From positions 1,178,001 through 1,242,000 of the forward strand of contig NZ_CP065053.1 of NCBI RefSeq assembly GCF_015689335.1: a DNA stretch of 64,000 nt, written 5' to 3'. Of this stretch, positions 55,532 to 63,639 are shown piece after piece. Under the pieces are notes generated by a model. The model searched no databases. It worked only from the letters and a program-made list of their open reading frames with translations, and was not told the origin of the DNA. A program made the translations under genes and the position numbers. Origin of the DNA: Massilia antarctica. Lineage in GTDB: Bacteria; Pseudomonadota; Gammaproteobacteria; Burkholderiales; Burkholderiaceae_D. Every line of letters begins with the position of its first letter. Position 1 is the stretch's first letter.

Positions 55532-57073
55532 ATGCAAACGGATATGCAGCACAACATCGGACAGTTGTTCATGGTGGGCTTCGACGCCCTGGAACCGAAC
55601 GACCATATTATCGGCCTGATTCGCGAGCGCCGCATCGGCGGGGTGATCCTGTTCCGGCGCAATGTCCACACGCCGGCGCAAGTGTCCGTGCTGTGCCAGA
55701 AGCTGCAGGAAATTAACGCCGAGGTCAGCGACGAGCCCCTGCTGATCGCGCTCGACCAGGAAGGCGGCATGGTGATGCGCATCGAACAGGGCGTCACACC
55801 CATTCCCGCGGCCATGGCCTTCCAGGCGGCCGGGTCGGTGGAAGAATGCCGGCAGGTCAATTTCATCAATGGCGACGAAATGCGCCAGATCGGCATCAAC
55901 ATGATGCTGGCCCCGGTTCTTGACGTGAACAATAACCGCCTGAACCCGATCATCGGCGTGCGCGCCTACGGCGAAGATGCCGACACGGTGGTGCGCTACG
56001 GCATGGCGGCCCTGCGCGGCCAGCAAGACGCCGGCGTGATCGTCACCGCCAAGCATTTCCCCGGCCACGGCGACACCGCCGTCGACTCGCATTACGCGAT
56101 GGCGCTGGTGCCGCACGACCTGGAGCGCCTGCGCGCGGTCGAGCTGGTGCCGTTCCGGGCCGCCATCGAAGGCGGCGTGGACGCGATCATGACGGCGCAC
56201 GTGGCCTTTCCGGCCATCGAACCGGATCCATCGGTGCCGGCCACTTTGTCGAAAGCCGTGCTGACCGGCTTGCTGCGCGAAGAAATGGGCTATGAAGGCG
56301 TGATCATTTCCGACTGCCTGGAAATGGGCGCGATTGCCGATGGCGTAGGCGTGGCGGCGGGCGCGGTGGCGACCTTGCAGGCCGGCGTCGACATCGTGCT
56401 GATCTCGCACCGCGAAGACCAGCAGCGCGCGGCGCTGGCGGCGGTATCGGCCGCCGTGGCGCAGGGCACGATCGGCGCTCAGCGCATCGACGATGCCTTG
56501 GCACGGGTGCAGCGCCTCAAGCAGGCGCGCGCGGTGAGCGGCTGGCGCGAGCGCGCGGCCACTCCGAGCGGCTTGATGACACCAGAGTCCATCGCACTGT
56601 CAAAAAAAGTGCAGAAGGCGGCGCTGCGGGTGCAGGGCGAGTTCCGCCCGCTCGACCCGGCGCTGCCGGTGAGCCTGATCACGGTCGAGGTGCGTTCGCG
56701 CAGCGAGGTCGATGAAGTGGCCAACGGGCGCAATAATGAAGCGCGCAGCTCGATGCTGCCGGCGCTGCAAAAGGCCGGGTACGATGTGCGCGAGTATGCG
56801 ATGTCGGCCGACGCGCTCGACGCCGAAGTGGCCGAAGCGATCGCCTTCGCCGCCGGCGCGCCGCAGATCGTGGTGCAGACCTACAACGCGATGCTGGTCG
56901 AAGGCCAGCGCCGCCTGCTGGCAGCCATGCCCTCAAGCAAGCTGTGGGTGGTGGCGGGCCGCCTGCCGTACGACCTCGACCTGGCGCCGCAAGCGCAAGG
57001 CCGCCTGGCCGCGTTCGGCTGCCGTCCGGCCGCGCTCGAACCGGTGGTGGAACGCCTCATCGGCGCCGCATAA
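55532..57073 (+). CDS. GH3 family beta-N-acetylhexosaminidase, NagZ-like, two-domain
   Basis: 513 residues, no signal peptide. The TIM-barrel domain (about 1-345) has the NagZ signature KHFPGHGDTAVDSH (174-187), whose D185-H187 form the Asp-His acid/base pair, and nucleophile D261 in IISDCLEMGA. Unlike single-domain Gram-negative NagZ (about 340 residues), it has about 165 extra C-terminal residues forming an alpha/beta domain, as in Bacillus NagZ. The ATG at 55532 follows GAGGAAC. It closes the MFS-GT-GNAT-PhyH unit. It may trim an aminosugar from the unit's product, or serve muropeptide recycling alongside AmgK/MurU encoded at 2150-3941. Confidence 0.88.
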   Translation: MQTDMQHNIGQLFMVGFDALEPNDHIIGLIRERRIGGVILFRRNVHTPAQVSVLCQKLQEINAEVSDEPLLIALDQEGGMVMRIEQGVTPIPAAMAFQAAGSVEECRQVNFINGDEMRQIGINMMLAPVLDVNNNRLNPIIGVRAYGEDADTVVRYGMAALRGQQDAGVIVTAKHFPGHGDTAVDSHYAMALVPHDLERLRAVELVPFRAAIEGGVDAIMTAHVAFPAIEPDPSVPATLSKAVLTGLLREEMGYEGVIISDCLEMGAIADGVGVAAGAVATLQAGVDIVLISHREDQQRAALAAVSAAVAQGTIGAQRIDDALARVQRLKQARAVSGWRERAATPSGLMTPESIALSKKVQKAALRVQGEFRPLDPALPVSLITVEVRSRSEVDEVANGRNNEARSSMLPALQKAGYDVREYAMSADALDAEVAEAIAFAAGAPQIVVQTYNAMLVEGQRRLLAAMPSSKLWVVAGRLPYDLDLAPQAQGRLAAFGCRPAALEPVVERLIGAA

Positions 57074-57222
57074 GCCGCGCATCAGCCGCCGAGGGGGCGG
57101 CGATAACGGATCGCTTACCGATGGCCGTTTTGGCGTAACTCCACCATTGCCTGTCGCATTCGGACAAGACGCTGTACATATGCTCCTTTACATTGGCTGC
57201 TCCATCCCACGGAGGAGCCACC

Positions 57223-58968
57223 ATGTCGGACAGCATCAAGCGGCGTCATTTTATGGCAGCATTGGGGAGCCTGGTCGCGGGCGCCAGCCTCGCGCCACCC
57301 CCAGCCCGGGCCGCGGCGGCCCCTCCCCGCACCCCGCTCAGCCGCGCGCCGGGCCAGTTGGCGAGCGTCTACGATGTGCTGGTGATTGGCTCGGGCTACG
57401 GCGGCGCGGTCATGGCGGCGCGCCTGGCGCCGGGCCGTTCCCTGGCCGTGCTCGAACGCGGCAAGGAATGGTCGCCGGACGCCTTCGCCACCGGCCTGGT
57501 TGATACCCTCGCCCAATTTCGCACGCCTTCCGCCCCGCTCGGCCTGTTCGATTACCGGGCCGGCGGCAGCATCGACGTTCTCAGCGGCAATGGCGTCGGC
57601 GGCACTTCACTGATCAATGCCAATGTCGTGCTGGCGCCCGACCGCGATATCTTCGGACCTTGGCCGCAGGCAATCCAGGACGCGTACGCCAGCGGCGCCA
57701 TGGATGGCTACGAAGCGCGGGTGCGCACCATGCTGGGCGCTGATACCGTTACCGAGACGGATGCCCTGCGCAAGAGCTGGTTCCACCTGTCCACCACGGC
57801 CGCGCGCAAACGCCAGGGCGCGCCGGTGCAGGCGCGCGCGCTGCCGGTCGCGGTCAACCTGCGCCGCTACCAGGGCCAGCCGAACGCCCAGGGAGTGTGG
57901 CAGGCGGCTTGCACCCATTGCGGCGATTGCGTGACCGGGTGCCGGATCGGCGCCAAGAACAGTCTCGACGTTAACTATCTGCCGCTGGCGCGCAGCGGCG
58001 GCGCCCAGATTTTCGCGCGCATCGAAGTCGACTGGATCGAGCGCCTGCCCGACAACCGCTGGAGGGTGCATTACCTGGCGCGGCCGGAAAGCGGCCCCGC
58101 CGTGGCCGGCTCGGTGGTCGCCGCCAGCGTGATCGTGGCCGCCGGCTCGCTCGGCAGCACCCAGATCCTGCTGCGCTCGCAGGCGCGCGGACTGGCCCTG
58201 TCGCCCGCGCTCGGCACCCGCTTTTCCACCAATGGTGACTTGCTGGGGCTGGCCTACAACACGCGCGTGCAGACCAATATCATGGGCTTCGGCGCCGCGC
58301 CCGCGCCGTTCGGCCTCAAGCGCGTGGGCCCGACCATCAGCGCCATGGCCGACTATCGCGCCGCCGGCACCCCGGTGGCGCAGCGCTACCTGATCCAGGA
58401 TGCGGCCATCCCCAGCGCCCTGGTCGACGCCCTGCGCCTGGCCATGCCGCTGTCCGCACCGGGCGGCGGCGATGTTCCGGCCCTGCAGCGCATCGCGCGC
58501 GACATCGCCAAACGCGGCACCGACGGCGCCCTCAATCACAGCATGGTGTACCTGGGCATCGGCCACGACAGCGCTTCCGGCAAGGTCGAGCTCGACGCCA
58601 GCGGCAACGCGCGCGTGCTGTGGCCCGGCATTGCAAAAGAACCGTTCGGGCAGCGCATGCGCGCCGAAATGGCGCTGCACGCGCAAGCGTTCGGCGGGCG
58701 CTATGCCGACAGTCCGCGCAGCAGCCCGCTGTTCGGCGGCGCCATGACCACCGTGCACCCGCTGGGCGGCTGCCCGATGGCGGACCGGGTCGAGGATGGC
58801 GTGGTCGACGCCGACGGCCGGGTATTCAATCCGCGCGGCGCGGCGCAGGCCGTGTATCCGGGCTTGCGTGTGATCGACGGCGCCATCGCGCCCTCCTCGC
58901 TCGGCGCCAATCCCCTGCTCACCATCGCCGCGCTGGCCGAGCGCGCCGCCGAACGCTTTTCCCAATGA
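57223..58968 (+). CDS. Tat-exported GMC oxidoreductase (cholesterol oxidase-like)
   Basis: 581 residues. The N-terminus KRRHFMAALGSLVAGAS is a twin-arginine signal, so the folded flavoprotein is probably exported. The FAD loop is DVLVIGSGYGGAVMAARLA (around 47), with NGVGGTSLINANVVLAPD as the GMC motif. A cysteine motif CTHCGDCVTGCRIGAKNS (about 229-246) could hold a metal or Fe-S centre. The C-terminal GMC signature is VHPLGGCPMADRVEDG. RBS GGAGGAG. Relatives oxidise sterols and other alcohols. It starts the 57223-64000 block; the substrate is unknown. Confidence 0.88.
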   Translation: MSDSIKRRHFMAALGSLVAGASLAPPPARAAAAPPRTPLSRAPGQLASVYDVLVIGSGYGGAVMAARLAPGRSLAVLERGKEWSPDAFATGLVDTLAQFRTPSAPLGLFDYRAGGSIDVLSGNGVGGTSLINANVVLAPDRDIFGPWPQAIQDAYASGAMDGYEARVRTMLGADTVTETDALRKSWFHLSTTAARKRQGAPVQARALPVAVNLRRYQGQPNAQGVWQAACTHCGDCVTGCRIGAKNSLDVNYLPLARSGGAQIFARIEVDWIERLPDNRWRVHYLARPESGPAVAGSVVAASVIVAAGSLGSTQILLRSQARGLALSPALGTRFSTNGDLLGLAYNTRVQTNIMGFGAAPAPFGLKRVGPTISAMADYRAAGTPVAQRYLIQDAAIPSALVDALRLAMPLSAPGGGDVPALQRIARDIAKRGTDGALNHSMVYLGIGHDSASGKVELDASGNARVLWPGIAKEPFGQRMRAEMALHAQAFGGRYADSPRSSPLFGGAMTTVHPLGGCPMADRVEDGVVDADGRVFNPRGAAQAVYPGLRVIDGAIAPSSLGANPLLTIAALAERAAERFSQ

Positions 58969-58976
58969 GGCTGAGC

Positions 58977-59615
58977 ATGACCAACTTCCTGCACAAACTG
59001 TTGCTGTTGACCGGTCTCGCACTGCTGCCCATCCTGGGCTGGGCGCGCGGCATCGCGTTTTCCGAGGAAATGCACGGTTACGCCTATCATCAGGGCGAAT
59101 ACCGCTCGGTCAGCGTGTATTTCAAGGTCGTGATCGACGATATCGATGCCTGGCGCGCCAATCCCCAGCACCTCGCCAAGCTCAGCGGAGAACTGGTGTT
59201 CGACCGGGTGTCGGCCGGCAGCGTCAGCGGCAGCTTGCAGATCCTGGCGCCCGCGCCGGGCGCGGCACCGGGACGGGTGCTGACCTACCGCTTCCAGGGC
59301 GCGACGGTGCAGTTCATCGGCATCAAGCACGTCTACAACGATGCCGGCCCCGACTTGTTGGACGACATGACCACCCTGCGCGGCGTGTTCCAGGCGCAAG
59401 GCCAGGCCCAGCCGAGCGTGCCGGACTTGCTCAAGGGCGATGCCTGGACCTCGGAATTGCAGTTCGAGTGGTGGAAGCCGACCACCTTGTGGAACTTCTC
59501 CTGGTCGTTCAGCACCATCGCCACGCCGTGGTACGAGGAGCTGGCGGTCAAGATTCTGTTCCTCAAGACGATCTTCGGCAACCTGGCCAAGGTGCTGTTC
59601 CCATGGGCGATCTGA
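58977..59615 (+). CDS. Secreted protein of unknown function
   Basis: 212 residues with a clear signal peptide (MTNFLHKLLLLTGLALLPIL, cleavage after GWARG). The mature part is beta-rich with many aromatics (YAYHQGEYRSVSVYFKVVID, TYRFQGATVQFIGIKH) and ends in a hydrophobic tail (ILFLKTIFGNLAKVLFPWAI). The ATG at 58977 has GAGG 6 bases upstream; an earlier ATG overlapping the GMC stop (58965) is possible. I recognise no family. Position 8 bp after the GMC gene suggests a partner exported beside it. Confidence 0.72.
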   Translation: MTNFLHKLLLLTGLALLPILGWARGIAFSEEMHGYAYHQGEYRSVSVYFKVVIDDIDAWRANPQHLAKLSGELVFDRVSAGSVSGSLQILAPAPGAAPGRVLTYRFQGATVQFIGIKHVYNDAGPDLLDDMTTLRGVFQAQGQAQPSVPDLLKGDAWTSELQFEWWKPTTLWNFSWSFSTIATPWYEELAVKILFLKTIFGNLAKVLFPWAI

Positions 59616-59619
59616 ACCG

Positions 59620-60642
59620 ATGCTGATCCGCGCCGCGCCCAGCGTGTCGACCTTGTACGCCGATGCGCTGGGCGCGTTCCTGGCCGAGCAGGGCTTGCCA
59701 CGCGACTTGGGCGCGGCGCCCCTTGGACCGCGCCTGTGCGGCAGCGCCTTTGCCGGTCTGATGACGGGCGGCGCGCGCACGCTGGACGACCCGGCGCTGG
59801 GCTTGCGCTTCGGCACGCGGGTGGGCGCGGCCGGCTTCGGCATGCTGGGCATCGCCGCGGCCTGCGCGCCGACCTTGCGCGACGCCATCGGCCACCTGAC
59901 CGAACTCGAATCGATCACCAGCACCCTGGGACGCGCGCGCGTGCTGCGCCGGGGCGAACGCGTACACGTGGTGTGGCAGCCGGCGCAAGCGGTGGCGCCG
60001 GCCGTGATCGAGGGCATCCTGGCCGGCTGGGTTTCGTTCGGCCGCTATCTGCTGGGCGGGCAGGCCGACGTGGCGCACGTGTCGCTGCGCCACGGCCGCA
60101 TCGCGCAGCTAGCAGAGTACGAGGACGCCTTCGCCTGCCCGCTGCGCTTTGACGCCTGCTGCTATGGCGTGACCATTGCCGCCGAACTGCTCGACGCCAC
60201 CCCGCGCTTTGCCGACGCCGGATTGAATGCCGCGCTCGGCACCTGGCTCGGCCACTGCGCCCGCACCAGCGCGCGCGACGGGGCGGTGTTCACGCGCGCG
60301 GTGGGCGCCCTGTTCGCCTCCAGAGTGCCGCTGGTGGAAGCCGACGAAGCGCGCACCGCCGCCGCCCTGGGCCTGGCGCCGCGCGCCTTGCAGCGGGCCT
60401 TGCAGCGCGAGGGCGCCAGCTTTCGCCAGTTGCTGGGCGCGGCACGCGCGCAGCATGCGGTGATCGGCGTGCTGCGCGGCGACGTCGCGCTGGCGCAGCT
60501 GGGAGCGGCGGTCGGCTTCGAGGAGCAATCGTCGCTGTGCCGCGCCTTTCGCGGCTGGACCGGCTATTCCCCGCTGGTGTTCCGGCAACGCATGGCGCAG
60601 GTATTTCGTCCGCTGCGGCTGGCGCCGGAGCCGCACGCGTGA
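59620..60642 (+). CDS. AraC-family transcriptional regulator
   Basis: 340 residues. The N-terminal ligand domain (about 20-210) resembles the Arabinose_bd/OruR type (DPALGLRFGTRVGAAGFGML). The C-terminal double helix-turn-helix shows LGLAPRALQRALQREGASFR and GAAVGFEEQSSLCRAFRGWT plus GYSPLVFRQRM, the AraC signature. It lies 4 bp after the secreted protein and shares one base with the next gene (TGATG), so it is embedded in the operon it probably controls. Confidence 0.9.
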   Translation: MLIRAAPSVSTLYADALGAFLAEQGLPRDLGAAPLGPRLCGSAFAGLMTGGARTLDDPALGLRFGTRVGAAGFGMLGIAAACAPTLRDAIGHLTELESITSTLGRARVLRRGERVHVVWQPAQAVAPAVIEGILAGWVSFGRYLLGGQADVAHVSLRHGRIAQLAEYEDAFACPLRFDACCYGVTIAAELLDATPRFADAGLNAALGTWLGHCARTSARDGAVFTRAVGALFASRVPLVEADEARTAAALGLAPRALQRALQREGASFRQLLGAARAQHAVIGVLRGDVALAQLGAAVGFEEQSSLCRAFRGWTGYSPLVFRQRMAQVFRPLRLAPEPHA

Positions 60643-61634
60643 TGACCCTGTCCGACGCCAACCGCTGCCGCTTCGTGCCGGGCAGCCGCGCAGGCCATTA
60701 CGAAAGCTATTTCCTCAGGGCGAACGAGGCCGGCCGCGCGCGCGCTTTCTGGATCCGCTACACCTTCTTCAGCCCGGCGGGCCAGCCGCAGCAGGCCGTG
60801 GGCGACGTCTGGGCGGTGTTTTTCGATGGCGAACGGCGCCGCATCGTGGCGGTCAAGAACCAGTTCGCGCTGGGCGACTGCACGATCGGCACGGGTGCGC
60901 CGGACTTGCTGATCGGCCAGTCGCAGCTCGGCGCCAGCTGCCTGATGGGCAGCGCCGCCACACCCGCGCACCGGATCACGTGGGCACTCGGCTACGACAC
61001 GCCGCAGCCGCCCCTGCTGCTGATGCCGGCCGCGATGTACGCGGGCCGCTTTCCGCAATCGAAGGTGCTGGTGGGCGCGCCAGGCGCGCTGTTCGCGGGC
61101 GAGCTCGAGGTCGACGGCGAAACGGTGGCCGTGCAGCAGTGGCGCGGCAGCCAGAACCACAACTGGGGCAGCCGCCACACCGATACCTATTGCTGGGGCC
61201 AGGTAGCCGGCTTCGACGATGCGCCCGAGGTCTTCCTCGAATGCTCGACCGCGCGCCTGAAATTCGGCCCGCTCTGGTCACCGCAGATGAGTCTGGTGGT
61301 GCTGCGCATCGGCGCGCTCGAATTTTCGCTCAACAGCATCACGCAAGCCTTGCGCACGCGCGCGCGCATCGACGGTTTCGGCTGGGACATCGATGCCCGC
61401 GCCGCCGGCGTGCGCGTGCAAATCCGCATCGAGGCCCCGCGCGCAGCGTTTGCCGGCTTGCATTATCCGAATCCTCCGGGCGGCGTCAAAACCTGCCTGA
61501 ACTCCAAACTGGCGTCGTGCGCCTTGACCGTGACCCTGCGCGGGCAGGCGCCGCGCACGTTCAACTCGCACCACGGCGCCGCCTTCGAAATCCTTACCGA
61601 CCGCGCCGACCACGGCGTGGCCATCCTCGCTTGA
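60642..61634 (+). CDS. CrtC/AttH-like lipocalin-fold protein
   Basis: 330 residues, no signal peptide evident. The motif SQNHNWGSRHTDTYCWGQV (about 169-187) is the H-x-W-G...W-G pattern of the carotenoid 1,2-hydratase (CrtC)/AttH superfamily of two-lipocalin-domain proteins. Other core strands are FWIRYTFFSPAG and VGDVWAVFFDGERRRIVAVK. No carotenoid genes are near, so CrtC activity is not implied. It probably binds or modifies a hydrophobic compound. Its start shares one base with the AraC gene stop. Confidence 0.65.
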   Translation: MTLSDANRCRFVPGSRAGHYESYFLRANEAGRARAFWIRYTFFSPAGQPQQAVGDVWAVFFDGERRRIVAVKNQFALGDCTIGTGAPDLLIGQSQLGASCLMGSAATPAHRITWALGYDTPQPPLLLMPAAMYAGRFPQSKVLVGAPGALFAGELEVDGETVAVQQWRGSQNHNWGSRHTDTYCWGQVAGFDDAPEVFLECSTARLKFGPLWSPQMSLVVLRIGALEFSLNSITQALRTRARIDGFGWDIDARAAGVRVQIRIEAPRAAFAGLHYPNPPGGVKTCLNSKLASCALTVTLRGQAPRTFNSHHGAAFEILTDRADHGVAILA

Positions 61635-61647
61635 GAACAAAACCGAC

Positions 61648-63021
61648 ATGACAATCATCGCTCCCACACCCCGCCTCCTGGCCGCCCTGCTGGTCCTGGC
61701 CAGCATCCTTGGTCCTGCACATGCCGCGCACGGCGCGCTCGACGATGCCACCGTCGCCGCCCACATCAACGGCGCGCCCGTGCACGCGCTGACCTTGCGC
61801 GCCTTGCAGCACCAGGCGCGCGACCAGCCCGGCCGCCCGTCCGCCGATGCCGTGCTGGCCGACATCGTGGCTGATCGCCTGCAGGCCGGCTGGTCGCACG
61901 CACGCTTCAGCGCCGCCCAGCTCTATCCCGCCAGCACGGTCGGCTTCGCACCCGAGGTGGGGGTGGACGACCGCCTGGTGGGCCTGCTGCGCAGCATGTA
62001 CGCCAAGGAACTGGAAGCGGCCCTGCGCGCGCTGCCCGGCGCCACCCTGGCCGGCGTGATCGAAGCGACCTTCCCGCTGGCGCCGGCGCAGCTCGACCGT
62101 CTGTTCGGCGCACCGGGCGCGCTGCGCCTGGGTCACGACTTCAGCGCGGAACAGGCCGCGCTGGCCGGCCAGACTCCGCTGCTGCGCTTGCGCTTGGGCA
62201 GCGCGCCAGCGGTGACCCTGAGCTTGCGCGATGTGTACCAGCGCCAGAACGTGCAGGGCCGCATGGACTTCTTCAACCGCAAGGCCGACTTCATCTATCA
62301 GCAGGCGCGCCTGCGGGTGGCGGGCCTGTTCGTGCTGGCCTGGGCGCAGCACAAGTTCGGCGCCCAGGCGCTGGCCGACTTGCGCCAGGCCCTGGACGAG
62401 CAGGAAGCGGTGCGCGGCGCGATGCGCCAGTACGGGCTGGCCGAGGGCGCCGAGGCGCACAGTACCCTGCAAGCGGCGCTGGCGCGCCAGGTGACGCAGG
62501 CCGAGATCGGCGCCTACTACACGGCGCACAAGGACCAGTTCCGCCGTACCGAAAAAGTGCGCGCGCGCCATATCCGGGTCGACAGCGAAGCGCTGGCGAC
62601 CCGGATCGCGGCCGAGGCGGCGGCCGGCAAGGACTTCGGCCTGCTGGCGCGGCGCCATTCGACGGCACCGGACGCTGTCCGTGGCGGCGACTTGGGCTGG
62701 GTGATGCAGACCGACGACCCGGACTGGCTGTCGGCGCTGGCGCTGCTCCAGCCCGAGGGCAAGGTGTCGAGCCCGTTCCGCGCGCCGGTAGGACCGGGGG
62801 CGCAGGCCAGCTGGGACATCGTACTGGTCGACAAGCGGGTCGAGGGCTATCACCCGCCCGACTCGGAAACGGTGCGCTACATGGCGCGCAAGGCGATTGC
62901 CCACGAGCGCGCGCGGGCCGAATTTGCCGCCGCGCGCAGCAAGCTGGTGCGCGCGGCCACGGTCGCCGTCAACCGCAAGCTGCTCGACGAGAAGGCGGAC
63001 GCCGCCACGGGTGCGCCATGA
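61648..63021 (+). CDS. Parvulin-type peptidyl-prolyl cis-trans isomerase, exported
   Basis: 457 residues with a signal peptide (ending near GPAHAAHG). An N-terminal SurA/PpiD-like helical region (30-270) precedes a PpiC rotamase domain at about 283-395 (KVRARHIRVDSEALATRIAA, FGLLARRHSTAPDAVRGGDL, GWVMQTDD). It would assist folding of secreted proteins, possibly the GMC enzyme or the neighbouring secreted proteins. The start is 13 bp after the lipocalin-like gene; the stop overlaps the next start by 4 bp. Confidence 0.85.
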   Translation: MTIIAPTPRLLAALLVLASILGPAHAAHGALDDATVAAHINGAPVHALTLRALQHQARDQPGRPSADAVLADIVADRLQAGWSHARFSAAQLYPASTVGFAPEVGVDDRLVGLLRSMYAKELEAALRALPGATLAGVIEATFPLAPAQLDRLFGAPGALRLGHDFSAEQAALAGQTPLLRLRLGSAPAVTLSLRDVYQRQNVQGRMDFFNRKADFIYQQARLRVAGLFVLAWAQHKFGAQALADLRQALDEQEAVRGAMRQYGLAEGAEAHSTLQAALARQVTQAEIGAYYTAHKDQFRRTEKVRARHIRVDSEALATRIAAEAAAGKDFGLLARRHSTAPDAVRGGDLGWVMQTDDPDWLSALALLQPEGKVSSPFRAPVGPGAQASWDIVLVDKRVEGYHPPDSETVRYMARKAIAHERARAEFAAARSKLVRAATVAVNRKLLDEKADAATGAP

Positions 63022-63551
63022 GGCCGGCACTGCTGGCGCTGGCCGGCGCGGCACTGGTCGGCGCTGCGCTCTGGCTGGCGTGGCCGCAGGACGACGTGCC
63101 GCCCGCTGCGAACACCGCTCACGCCACGGCCAGCACGCCGGCGCCGGTTGCCGGCCGGCCCTGGCTGGACGCCTGGCCCCCGGCCGGCCAGGGCGCAGCG
63201 GCTGCGCAGGCGCCGCTGTCGGCCGCGCGCAGCATGGCGCAAACGCGCGCCTACGGCGACCCGGAAGCGCCGCCGATTGCCGTCGACGTGCCCGCGCGCG
63301 TAGGTCCCACGGCCGAGGAACTGGCCGACCCGAAGGCTTACCAGGCATTCGAAGCTCGCCAGAACGCGCAGGTGATGGCCGCCTACGTCAAGGCGGTGGA
63401 CGAGGAATTACCGCGCCTGCGCGAGGACATCGCGCGCGGGCGCTCGATGGGCATCGCCGCCGACAAGATCGCCAAGGCGGAAGAGAAGGCGCGCGGGCTG
63501 GAAAGCATGCGCGCGCAGCTGTTGAAAGATCATCCCGCCATCGGGAAATGA
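63018..63551 (+). CDS. Hypothetical membrane-anchored protein
   Basis: 177 residues. One N-terminal transmembrane or uncleaved signal helix (ALLALAGAALVGAALWLAW) precedes an Ala/Pro-rich linker to about 85. A helical, charged C-terminal half follows (YQAFEARQNAQVMAAYVKAV, GIAADKIAKAEEKARGLESM), possibly coiled coil. It overlaps the isomerase stop by 4 bp (ATGA), so it is probably a partner in the same operon. Family not recognised. Confidence 0.7.
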   Translation: MRPALLALAGAALVGAALWLAWPQDDVPPAANTAHATASTPAPVAGRPWLDAWPPAGQGAAAAQAPLSAARSMAQTRAYGDPEAPPIAVDVPARVGPTAEELADPKAYQAFEARQNAQVMAAYVKAVDEELPRLREDIARGRSMGIAADKIAKAEEKARGLESMRAQLLKDHPAIGK

Positions 63552-63639
63552 GGCCGCGCATGCGGTCGTGACAATGCAGCAAAGCCGGCCGGGCATCGCC
63601 TTCGCGCTGTCCGTAAAACATTCTAATCAAGGAGACCAG

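Noticed and set aside
57089..57105. Hairpin GCCGCC-GGGCGGC after the GH3 gene as a terminator
   Set aside because: No T run follows; read-through into the GMC gene region cannot be excluded, so no terminator is called.
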